Under the pieces are notes generated by a model that worked only from the letters and a program-made list of their open reading frames with translations, did not search any database and had not been told where the DNA came from. From the NCBI RefSeq assembly GCF_000346465.2, contig NC_034011.1, positions 12,169,634-12,233,633 on the forward strand: 64,000 bases of DNA, given 5' to 3'. The translations under genes were made by a program, and so were the position numbers. The stretch comes from Prunus persica. Its lineage: Eukaryota; Streptophyta; Magnoliopsida; Rosales; Rosaceae. Positions 28,901-40,752 of the stretch are shown one piece after another (position 1 is the stretch's first letter; every line of letters starts with the position of its first letter).

Positions 28901-31900
28901 GCTAAAACTGTGCAATACACCAACCACTCCATTTCAGAACGAACTTCGTACGAACCTGAATTGTCCAATTTCATGGACCAATCGATATCGGATTGAGTCC
29001 AAAACTTGGGCATCATCATAATACGGTGGGAGGAATCATTTGGTGGGTTTAGAGTGAAATCCAATCTCTACAATTATGCAATACACCAACCACTCCATCT
29101 TAGAATGAATTTCGTATGAACCTGAATTGTCCAATTTCATGTACCAATCGATATCGGATTGAGTCCAAAACTTGGGGATCATGATAATACGGTGTAAGTA
29201 GTCTTTGCGTGGGTTTTGAGTGAAATCCAATCTCTACCACTATGCAATACACCAACCACTCCATTTCATAATGAACTTTGTACGAACCTGAATTGCCCAA
29301 TTTCGTGGACCAATCGACATCGGATTGAGTCCAAAACTTGGGGAACATCATAATACGGTGGGAGGAGTCATTTGGTCGGTTTTGAGTGAAATCCAATCTC
29401 TACAACTATGCAATACACGAAACACTCCATTTCGGAACGAACTTCGTACGAACCTGAATTGTCCAATTTCATGCCCCAATCGATATCGGATTGAGTCCAA
29501 AACTTGGAGAACATCATAATATGATGGGTGGAGTTATTTGGTGACTTTTAAGTGAAATCCAATGGCTAAAACTATGCAATACACTAACCACTCTATTTCA
29601 GAACGAACTTCGTACGAACCTGAATTGTCCAATTTCATAGACCAATCGATATCGGATTGAGTCCAAAACTTGGGGATCCACATAATACGAAGGGAGGAGT
29701 CATTTGGTGGGTTTTGAGTGAAATCCAATCTCTACAACTATGCAATAAACCACCCACTCCATTTCATAACTAACTTCGTCCGAACCTGAATTGTCCAATT
29801 TCATGGACCAATCGATATCGGATTGGGTCCAAAGTATGGGGAACATCATAATATGATGGGAGGATTCATTTGGTGACTTTTGAGTGAAATCCAGTGGCTA
29901 AAACTATGCAATACACTAACCACTCCATTTCATAACAAACTTCGTAAGAACCTGAATTGTCCAATGTCATGGACCAATCGATACCGGATTGAGTCCAAAA
30001 CTTGGGGAACATCATAATACGATGGGAGGAGTTATTTGGAGACTTTTGAGTGAATCCAATGGCTAAAACTATGCAATACACTAACCACTCCATTTTAGAA
30101 TGAACTTCGTACGAACCTGAATTGTCCAATTTCATGGACCAATCGATATCGGATTGAGTCCAAAATTTGGGGAACATCATAATACGGTGGGAGGAGTCAT
30201 TTGGTAGGTTTGGAGTGAAATCTAATCTCTACAACTATGCAATACACCAACCACCCTATTTCATAACGAACTTCGTACGAACCCGAATTGTCCAATTTCA
30301 TGGACCAGTCGATATCGGATTGAGTCCAAAACTTGGGGAACAAGATAATATGATGGGAGGAGTCATTTGGTGTCTTTTGACTGAAGTCCAATGGCTAAAA
30401 CTATGCAATACACCAACCACTCCATTTCAGAACGAACTTCGTACGAACATGAATTGTCCAATTTAATGGACCAATCGATGTTGGATTGAGTCCAAAACTT
30501 GGGGAACATCATAATATGATGGGAGGAGTCATTCGGTGACTTTTGAGTGAAATCCAATGGCTAAAACTATGCAATGCATCAACCACTCCATTTCATAACG
30601 AACTTCAAACGAACCTGAATTGTCCAATTTCATGGACCAATGAATATCGGATTGAGTCCAAAACTTGGGGAACATCATAATATGATGGGAGGAGTCATTC
30701 GGTGTCTTTTGACTGAAATCCAATGGCTAAAACTATGCAATACATAGAGCAATCTATTTCGTAACGAACTTCGTACGAATCTGAATTGAACAATTTCGTG
30801 GACCAATCGATATCTGATTGAGTCCAAAACTTGGGGAACACCATAATACGATGGGTGGAGTCATTGTGTGACTTTTGAGTGAAATCCAATGGCTAAAACT
30901 ATGCAATACAGTAACCACTCCATTTCAGAACGAACTTCGTACGAACCTGAATTGTCCAATTTCATGGACCAATCGATTTCGGATTGAGTCCAAAACTTGG
31001 GAACACCATAATACGATGGGAGGAGTCATTTGGTGACTTTTGAGTGAAATCCAATGGCTAAAACTATGCAATACAGTAACCACTCCATTTCAGAACGAAC
31101 TTCGTACGAACCTGAATTGTCCAATTTCGTGGACCAATCGATATCGAATTGAGTACACTAACCCCTCCATTTTAGAACAAACTTCGTACAAACCTGAATT
31201 GTCCAATTCATGGACCAATCAATATCGAATTGAGTCCAAAATGTGGGGAGCATCATACTATGGTGGGTGGAGTCATTTGGTGGCTTTTGAGTGAAATCCA
31301 ACATCTACAACTATGCAATACACCAACCAACCTATTTCGTAACGAACTTCGTATTGACCTGAATTGTCCAATTTCCGGGACCAATCGATATCGGATTGAG
31401 TCCAAGACTTGGGGATCATCATAATACGGTGGGAGGAGTCATTTGGTGTGTTTTGGGTGAAATCCAACGGCTAAAACTGTGCAATACACTAACCACTCCA
31501 TTTCAAAACGAATTTCGTACGAAACTGAATTGTTCAATTTCGTGGACCAATCGATATCGGATTGAGTCCAAAACTTGGGGAACGTCATAATGTGGTTGGA
31601 GGAGTCATTTGGTGGCTTTTGAGTGAAATCCAATCTCTACAACTATGCAATACACCACCCACTCCATTTCATAACTAACTTCGTACGAACTTGAATTGTC
31701 TAATTTCATGGACCAATCGATATCGGATTGGGTCCGAAACATGGGGAACATCATATTATGATGGGAGGAGTTGTTTGGTGACTTTGAGTGAAATCCAATG
31801 GATAAAACTATGCAATAAACTAACCACTCCACTTCAGAACGACTTTCATACGAACCTGAATAGTTCAATTTCATGGACTAATCGATATCAGATTGAGTCC

Positions 31901-32223
31901 AAAACTTGGGGAACATCATAATGTGGTGGGAGGAGTGATTTGGTGGCTCATGAGTGAAATCCAATCTGTACAACTATGCAATACCCCAACCACTCCATTT
32001 CAAAACGAACTTCGTACGAACCTGAATTGTCCAATTTGATGGACCAATCGATATCGGATTGAGTCCAGAACTTGGGGAACATCATAATACGATGGGATGA
32101 GTCCTTTGGTGACTTTTGAGTGAATCCAATGGCTAATACTAGGCAATACACTAACCACTCCATTTCAGAAGGAACTTCGTACGAACCTAAATTGTCCAAT
32201 TTCATGGACCAATCGATATCGGA

Positions 32224-32650
32224 TTGAGTCCAAAACTTGGGGATCATCATAATACGGTGGGAGGAGTCATTTGGTGGGTTTTGAGTGAAATCCAATCTCT
32301 ACAACTATGCAATACGCCAACCACTCCATTTCATAACGAACTTTGTACGAACCGAATTGTCCAATTTCAGGGACCAATCGATATCGAATTGAGTCCAAAA
32401 CTTGGGGAACATCATAATATGATGGGAGGAGTCATTTGGTGTCTTTTGACTGAAATCCAATGGCTAAAACTACGCAATACACCAACCACTCCGTTTCAGA
32501 ACGAACTTCATACGAACATGAATTGTCCAATTTCATGGACCAATCGAAGAAAGTCCCCAGATTAAACGTGGGGAACATCAAAATATGATGGGAGGAGTTA
32601 TTTGGTGTCTTTTGAGTGAAATCCAATGGCTAAAACTACGCAATACACTA
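32224..32650 (+). repeat. Block shared with 36.3-36.9 kb and 5.85-6.2 kb
   Basis: A B unit is followed by one with a one-base loss (ACGAACCGAATTGTCC) and TTTCAGGGACC, and then by a unit ending at an odd patch at 32546. The order B unit, ACGAACCGAATT, TTTCAGGG recurs at 36285 and 5849. Confidence 0.75.
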
Positions 32651-34199
32651 AACACTCCATTTTAGAACGAACTTCGTACGAACCTAAATTGTAAAATTAC
32701 ACTGACCAATCGATATCGGATTGAGTCCAAAACTTGGGGAACATCATAATATGATGGGAGGAGTCCTTTGGTGTCTTTTGACTGAAATCCAATGGCTAAA
32801 ACTATGCAATACACAAACCACTGCATTTCAGAACGAACTTCGTATGAACCTGAATTGTCCAATTTCATGAACGAATCGATATCGGATTGAGTCCAAAACT
32901 TGGGGATCATCATAATACGGTGGGAGGAGTCATTTCGTGTGTTTTAACTGAAATTCAATGGCTAAAACTGTGCAATACACCAACCGCTCTATTATAGAAT
33001 GAACTTCGTACGAACGTGAATTGTCCAATTACATGGACCAATCGATATCGGATTGAGTCCAAAACTTGGGGAACATCAAAATATGATGGGAGGAGTTATT
33101 TGGTGACTTTTGAGTGAAATCCAATGGCTAAAACTACGCAATACACTCACCAATCCATTTTTGAACGAACTTCGTACGAACCGAAATTGTAAAATTACAC
33201 TGACCAATCGATATCGGATTGAGTCCAAAACGTGGGGAGCATCAAAATATGATGGGGCCAGTCATTTGGTGACTTTTGAGTGAAATCAAACGGCTAAAAC
33301 TATGCAATACACTAACCACTCCATTTCAGAACGAATTTCGTACGAACCTGAATTGCTGAATTTCATGGACTAATCGATATTGGATTGAGTACAAAACTTG
33401 GGGAACATCATAATATGATGGGAGGAGTCATTTGGTGACATTTGAGTGAAATCCAACGGCCAAAACTATGCAATACATTAACCACTCCATTTCAAAACGA
33501 ATTTCGTACGAAAATGAATTGTCCAATTTTGTGGACCAATCGATGCCGGATTGAGTCCAAAACTTGGGGAACGTCATAATGTGGTGGGAGGAGTCATTTC
33601 GTCGGCTTTCAGTGAAATCCAATCTCCACAACTATGCAATACACCAAACACCCTATTTCATAACGAACTTCGTACGAACCTGAATTGTCCAATTTCGTGG
33701 ACCAGTCGATATCGGATTGAGTCCAAAACTTGGGGAACATCAAAATATGATGGGAGGAGTTATTTGGTGACTTTTGAGTGAAATCCAATGGCTAAAACTA
33801 CGCAATAAACTAACCAATCCATTTTTGAACGAACTTCGTACGAACCTAAATTGTAAAATTACACTGACCAATCGATATCGGATTGAGTCCAAAACGTGGG
33901 GAGCAACAAAATATGGTGGGAGCAGTCATTTGGTGACTTTTGAGTGAAATCCAATGGCTAAAACTATGCAATACAGTAACCACTCCATTTCAGAACGAAT
34001 TTCGTACGAACCTGAATTGCCGAATTTCATGGACCAATCGATACCGGATTGAGTCCAAAACTTGGGGAATGTCATAATGTCGTGGGAGGAGTCATTTGGT
34101 GGCTTTTGAGTGAAATCCAATCCCTACAACTATGCAATACACCAACCACTCCATTTCATAACGAACTTCGTCCGAACCTGAATTGTCCAATTTCACGGA

Positions 34200-34850
34200 C
34201 CAGTCGATATCGGATTGAGTCCCAAACCTGGGGCACTTCGTAATATGATGAGAGGAGTCATTTGGTGTCTTTTGACTGAAATCCAAGGGCTAAAACTATG
34301 CAATACACAAACCACTCCATTTCATAACGAACTTCGTACGAACGTGAATTGTCCAATTTCATGGACCAATCGATATCGGATTGAGGCCAAAACTTAGGGA
34401 GCATCATAATATGGTGGCAGGAGTGATTTTGGGATTTTTGAGTGAAATCCAATAGCTAATACTATGCAATGCACTAACCACTCCATTTCAGAACGAATTT
34501 CGTATGAACATGAATTGTCCAATTTCATGTACCAATCGAAATCGGATTGAGTCAAAAACTTGGGGAATATCATAATGTGGTGGGAGGAGTCATTTGGTGG
34601 CTTTTGAGTGAAATCCAATCTCCACAACTATGGAATACACCAACCACTCCATTTTATAATGAACTTCGTACAAACCTGAATTGGTCTGGGAGGAGTCATT
34701 TCATGGGCTTTCAGTGAAATCCAATCTCCACAACTATGCAATACACCAACCACCCTATTTCATAACGAACTTTGTACGAACCTGAATTGTCCAATTTCAT
34801 GGACCAATCGATATCGGATTGAGTCCAAAACTTGGGCACCATAATATGAT
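34200..34850 (+). repeat. Distant copy of the 25.4-27.2 kb block
   Basis: The units at 34215 and 34394 resemble those at 26733 and 26912 (offset about 7480). Both have CTTCGTAATATGATGAGAGG-like and AACTTAGGGAGCATC variants, and the GGTCTGGG junction follows at 34680. Confidence 0.75.
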
Positions 34851-35740
34851 GGGAGGAGTCATTCGGTGTCTTTTGACTGAAATCCAATGGCTAAAACTAT
34901 GCAATACACAAACCACTGCATTTCAGAACGAACTTCGTACGAACCTAAATTTTCCAATTTCATGGACGAATCGATACCGGATTGAGTCCAAAACTTGGGG
35001 ATCATCATAATACGGTGGGAGGAGTCATTTGGTTTGTTTTGAGTGAAATCCAATCTCTACAACTATGCAATACACCAACCACTACATTTCATAACGAACT
35101 TCGTACAAACCTGAATTGTCCAATTTCATGGACCAATCGATATCGGATTGAGTCCAAACCCTGGGGATCATAATAATACGATGGGAGGAGTCATTTGGTG
35201 GGTTTTGGGTGAAATCCAATGTCTACAACTATGCAATACGCCAACCTCTCCATTTTAGAACGAACTTTGTACGAACCAGAATTGTCCAATTTTAGGGACC
35301 AATCGATATCGGATTGAGTCCAAGGCCTGAGGAACAACATAATATGATGGGTGGAGTCATTTGGTGTCTTTTGACTGAAATCCAATAGCTAAAACTATGC
35401 AATACACCAACCACTCCATTTCAGAATGAACTTCGTACGAACCTGAATTACCCAATTTCATGGACCAATCGATATAGGATTGAGTACAAAACTTGGGGAT
35501 CATCATAATACGATGGGAGGAGTCATTTGGTGGGTTTTGAGTGAAATCCAATCTGTACAACTATGTAATACACCAACCACTTCATTTCATAACGAATTTC
35601 GTACGAACCTAAAGTGTCCAATTTCAGGGACCAATCGATATCGGATTGAGGTCAAAACTTGGGGAACACCATAATTTGATGGGAGGAGTCATTTGGTGTC
35701 TTTTGACTGAAATGCAAAGGCTAAAACTATGCAATACACC

Positions 35741-36022
35741 AACCACTCCATTTCAGAACGAACTTCGTACGAACCGGAATTGTCCAATTTCATGTACCAA
35801 TCGATATCGGATTGAGTCCAAAACGTGGGGAGCATCATACTATGGTGGGTGGAGTCATTTGGTGGGTTTTGAGTGAAATCCAACCACTCCATTTCAGAAC
35901 GAACTTCGTACGAACCGGAATTGTCCAATTTCATGTACCAATCGATATCGGATTGAGTCCAAAACGTGGGGAGCATCATACTATGGTGGGTGGAGTCATT
36001 TGGTGGGTTTTGAGTGAAATCC
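35741..36022 (+). repeat. Identical tandem pair of a 141-bp truncated monomer
   Basis: Two copies, 35741-35881 and 35882-36022, look identical base for base. Each lacks 25 bases (AATCTCTACAAC through ATACACC), so TGAAATCC joins AACCACTCC. Both carry the type C marks CGTGGGGAGC and GGTGGGTGG plus GAACCGGAATTG. Confidence 0.9.
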
Positions 36023-37801
36023 AATCTCTACAACTATGCAATACACCAACGACTCCATTTCATAACGAACTTCGGACGAACCTGAATTGTCCAATTTCAT
36101 GGACCAATCGATATTGGATTGAGTCCAAACTCTGGGGATCAGCATAATATGATGGGAGGACTCATTTGGTGGGTTTTGGGTGAAATCCAATCTCCACAAC
36201 TATGCAACACACTAACCACTCCATTTTAGAACGAACTTCGTACGAACCTGAATTGTCCAATTTCATGGACCAATCGATATCGTATTGAGTCCAAAACTTG
36301 GGGATCATCATAATACGGAGGGAGGAGTCATTTGGTGGGTTTTGAGTGAAATCCAATCTCTACAACTATGCAATACACCAACCACTCCATTTCATAACGA
36401 ACTTTGTACGAACCGAATTATCCAATTTCAGGGACCAATCGATATCGGATTGAGTCCAAAACTTGGGGAACATCATAATGTGATGGGAGGAGTTATTTGG
36501 TGACTTTTGAGTGAAATCCAATGGCTAAAACTATACAATACACTAACCACTCCATTTTAGAACGAACTTCGTACGAACCTAAATTGTAAAATTACACTGA
36601 CCAACCGATATCGGATTGAGTCCAAAACTTGGGGAACATCATAATATGATGGGAGGAGTCATTTGGTGTCTTTTGACTGAAATCCAATGGCTAAAACTAT
36701 GAAATACACCAACCACTCTACTTCAGAACGAACTTCATACGAACATGAATTGTCCAATTTCATGGACCAATCGAAGCGCAGAGCTAGGGCCAACTTGGAG
36801 AACATCAAAATATGATGGGAGGAGTTATTTGGTGACTTTTGAGTGAAATCCAATGGCTAAAAACTATGCAATACACTAACCACTACATTTTAGAACGAAC
36901 TTCGTACGAACCTAAATTGTAAAATTACACTGACCAACCGATATCGGATTGAGTCTAAAACTTGGGGAACATCATAATATGAGGGGAGGAGTCATTTGGT
37001 GTCTTTTGACTGAAATCCAATGGCTAAAACTATGCAATACACAAACCACTGCATTTCAGAATGAACTTCGTACGAACCTGAATTGTCCAATTTCATGGAC
37101 GAATCGATATCGGATTGAGTCCAAAACTTGGGGATCATCATAATACGGTGGGAGGAGTCATTTCGTGTGTTTTAATTGAAATCCAATGGCTGAAACTGTG
37201 CAATACCCCAACCACTCCATTTCAGAAAGAACTTTGTACGAACCTGAATTGTCCAATTTCATGGACCAATCGATATCGGATTGAGTCCAAAACTTGGGGC
37301 AACATCATAATATGATGGGAGGAGTCATTTGGTGTCTTTTGACTGAAATCCAATGGCTAAAACTATGCAATACACTGACCACTTCATTTCAGAATGAACT
37401 TCGTACGAACCTAAATTGTAAAATTTCATTGACCAATCCATATCGGATTGAGTCCAAAACGTGGGGAGCATCATACTATGGTGGGTGGAGTCATTTGGTG
37501 GCTTTTGAGTGAAATCCAATCTCTACAACTGTGCAATACACCAACCACTCCATTTCATAATGAACTTCGTACGAACCTGAATTGTCCAATTTCATGGATC
37601 AATCGATATCGGATTGAGTCCAAAACTTGGGGATCGTCATAATACGGTGGGAGGAAACATTTGGTGGGTTTTCAGTGAAATCCAATCTCTACAACTATGT
37701 AATACACCAACCACTCCATTTTAGAACGACCTCTGAAACAAACCTGAATTGTCCAATTTCATGGACCAACTGATATCGGATTGAGTCCAAAACTTGGGGA
37801 A

Positions 37802-37816
37802 CATCATAATATGATG
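37802..37816. repeat. Inverted repeat CATCAT-AAT-ATGATG (type A dyad)
   Basis: Six-base arms CATCAT and ATGATG flank a 3-base AAT loop. The element is present in most type A monomers and is broken in type B by ATACGGTGG. This copy is given as the representative position. Confidence 0.8.
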
Positions 37817-37898
37817 GGAGGAGTCATTTGCTGTCTTTTGACTGAAATCCAATGGCAAAAACTATGCAATACACCAACCACTATATTTCATAACGAAC

Positions 37899-37908
37899 TT
37901 CGTACGAA
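37899..37908. repeat. Perfect 10-bp palindrome TTCGTACGAA
   Basis: TTCGTACGAA equals its own reverse complement. It occurs in most monomers of all types and is preceded by GAAC. Frequent decay forms are TTCATACGAA, TTCGTATGAA and TTCGTACAAA, each a single transition at a CpG as expected from methyl-C deamination. This copy is the representative. Confidence 0.85.
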
Positions 37909-37928
37909 CCTGAATTGTCCAATTTCAT

Positions 37929-37954
37929 GGACCAATCGATATCGGATTGAGTCC
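37929..37954. repeat. 26-bp bulged dyad around GATATC
   Basis: Outer arms GGAC/GTCC and inner arms CAATC/GATTG surround the palindrome GATATC, with two single-base bulges on the right arm. It is conserved in nearly every monomer and spans the arbitrary unit boundary. The arms could extrude as a hairpin or cruciform, or bind a dimeric protein; that role is inference. Confidence 0.75.
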
Positions 37955-38429
37955 AAAACTTGGGGATCATCATAATACGGTGGGAGTAGTCATTTTGGGC
38001 TTGAGTGAACTCCAATTTCTACAACTATGAAATACACCAACCACCCTATTTCATAACGAACTTCGTACGAACCTGGATTGTCCAATTTCATGGACCAATG
38101 GATATCGGATTGAGTCCAAAACTTTGGGAATATCATAATATGATGGGAGGAGTCATTTGGTATCTTTTGACTGAAATCCAATGGCTAAAACTATGCAATA
38201 CACCAAACACTCCATTTCAGAATGAACTTCGTACGAACCTGAATTGTCCAATTTCATGGACCCATCGATATCGGATTGAGTCCAAAACTTGGGGAACATC
38301 ATAATATGAAGGGAAAAGTCATTTGGGGTGTTTTAAATGAAATCCAATGGCTAAAACTATGCAATACACCAACCACTCCATTTCAGAACGAACTTCGTAC
38401 AAACCTGAATTGTCCAGTTTCATGGACCA

Positions 38430-39100
38430 ATCGATATCGGATTGAGTCCAAAACTTGGGGAACATCATAATATGATGGGAGGAGTCATTTGGTGTCTTTT
38501 AACTGAAATCCAATGGCTAAAACTATGCAAAACACTAACCACTCCATTTGAGAATGAACTTCATACGAACCTAAATTGTAAAATTTCATTGACATCCAGA
38601 ACGTGGGGAGCATCATGCTATGGTGGGTGGAGTCAATTGGTGGCTTTTGACTGAAATCCAATCTCTGCAACTATGCAATACACTAACCACTCCATTTCAG
38701 AATGAACTTCGTACGAACCTATATTGTCCAATTTAATGGGCCAATCGATATCGGATGTAGTCCAAAACTTGGGGAACATCATAATACGGTGGGAGGAGTC
38801 ATTTGGTGGGTATCGAGTGAAATCCAATCTCTATAACTATGCAATACACCAACCACTCCATTTCATAACGAACTTCGTACGAACCTGAATTGTCCAATTT
38901 CATGGACCAATCGATATCGGATTGAGTCCAAAACTTGGGGAACATCATAATATGATGGGAGGAGTCATTTGGTGTCTTTTGACTCAAATCCAGTGGCTAA
39001 AACTATGCAAAACAGTAACCACTCCATTTCAGAATGAACTTCGTATGAACCTAAATTGTAAAATTTCATTGACATCCAGAACGTGGGGAGCGTCATGCTA
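38430..39100 (+). repeat. 480-bp duplication (3-mer sharing an 18-bp deletion)
   Basis: 38442-38620 recurs at 38922-39100 with offset 480, which is 3 x 166 minus 18. Both copies contain TTCATTGACATCCAGAACG, where about 18 bp around CGATATCGG are missing, then GGGGAGC and TCATGCTATGG. Confidence 0.85.
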
Positions 39101-39504
39101 TGGTGGGTGGAGTCATTCGGTGACTTTTGATAGAAATCCAATGGCTAAAAGTATGCAATACACTAACCACTCCATTTCAAAACGAACTTCGTACGACCTT
39201 ATATTGTCCAATTTCATGGACAAATCGATATCGGATTTAGTCCAAAACTTGGGGAACATCATAGTACGGTGGGAGGAGTCATTTGGTGGTTTTTGAGTGA
39301 AATCCAATCCCTACAACTATGCAATACACCAACCACTCCATTTGATAACGAACTTCGGACGCACCTGAATTGCCCAATTTGATGGACCAATCGATATCGG
39401 ATTGAGTCCAAAACTTGGGGATCATGATAATACGGTGGGAGGAGTCATTTGGGGGGTTTTGAGTGAAATCCAATCTCTACAACTATGCAATACACCAACC
39501 ACTC

Positions 39505-40752
39505 CATTTCATAACGAACTTCGTACGAACATGAATTGTCCAATTTCATGGACCAATCGACATCGGATTGAGTCCAAAACTTGGGAAACATCATAATATG
39601 ATGGGAGGAGTCATTTGGTGTCTTTTGACTGAAATCCATTGGCTAAAACTATGCAATACACCAACCACTCCATTCAGAACGAACTTCGTACGAACCTGAA
39701 TTGTCCAATTTCCTGGACCAATCGATATCGGATTGAGTTCAAAACTTGGGTAACATCATAGTACGATGGCAGGAGTCATTTGGTGTGTTTTGAGTGAAAT
39801 CCAATCTCTACAATTATGCAATACGCCAACCACACCATTTCATAACGAACTTTGTACGAACCTGAATTGTCCAATTTCATGGAACAATCGATATCGAATT
39901 GAGTCCAAAACTTGGGGAACATCATAATACGGTGGGACGAGTCATTTGGTGGGTTTTGAGTGAAATCCAATCTCTACAACTATGCAATACACCAACCACT
40001 CTATTTCAAAACGAACTTCGTACGAACCGGAATTGTCCAATTTCATGGACCAATCGATATCGGATTGAGTCCAAAACTTGGGCAACAACATAATATGATG
40101 GGAGGAGTTATTTGGTGACTTTTGAGTGAATCCAATGGCTAAAACTATGCAATACACCAACCACTCCATTTCATAACGAACTTCGTACGAACATGAATTG
40201 TCCAATTTCATGGACCAATCGACATCGGATTGAGTCCCAAACTTGGGAAACCTTCAAATATGATGGGAAGGAGTCATTTGGTGTCTTTTGACTGAAATCC
40301 ATTGGCTTAAACTATGCAATACACCAACCACTCCATTCAGAACGAACTTCGTACGAACCTGAATTGTCCAATTTCCTGGACCAATCGATATCGGATTGAG
40401 TTCAAAACTTGGGTAACATCATAGTACGATGGCAGGAGTCATTTGGTGTGTTTTGAGTGAAATCCAATCTCTACAATTATGCAATACGCCAACCACACCA
40501 TTTCATAACGAACTTTGTACGAACCTGAATTGTCCAATTTCATGGAACAATCGATATCGAATTGAGTCCAAAACTTGGGGAACATCATAGTACGATGGCA
40601 GGAGTCATTTGGTGTGTTTTGAGTGAAATCCAATCTCTACAATTATGCAATACGCCAACCACACCATTTCATAACGAACTTTGTACGAACCTGAATTGTC
40701 CAATTTCATGGAACAATCGATATCGAATTGAGTCCAAAACTTGGGGAACATC
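39505..40752 (+). repeat. 4-mer duplication plus an identical adjacent monomer pair
   Basis: 39505-39920 returns at 40168-40586 (offset 663, one base short of 4 x 166), with shared CCATTGGCT, CCATTCAGAACG and GGGTAACATCATAG. The unit 40421-40586 is repeated base for base at 40587-40752. A third close copy starts at 39758. Shared marks are GATGGCAGG, AATACGCCAACCACACC and TGGAACAATCG. Confidence 0.9.

Larger units (their letters stand above)
37781..37946 (+). repeat. Representative type A satellite monomer
   Basis: This 166-base unit, phased from TTGAGTCC, shows the type A left-half haplotype: GGGGAACATCATAAT, ATGATGGGAGG, GTCTTTTGACTG and ATCCAATGGC. It also holds all three dyads described for the family: CATCAT/ATGATG at 37802-37816, TTCGTACGAA at 37899-37908, and the GGAC...GTCC dyad at 37929-37954. 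Other type A units carry GTGACTTTTGAGTG in place of GTCTTTTGACTG, and usually ACTAACCACTCC followed by TTTCAGAACG. Confidence 0.85.

Noticed and set aside
37781..37946. CENP-B box or telomere-type motif in the monomer
   Set aside because: No match to the CENP-B box core (TTCG....A..CGGG) and no TTTAGGG runs were seen in the units inspected.
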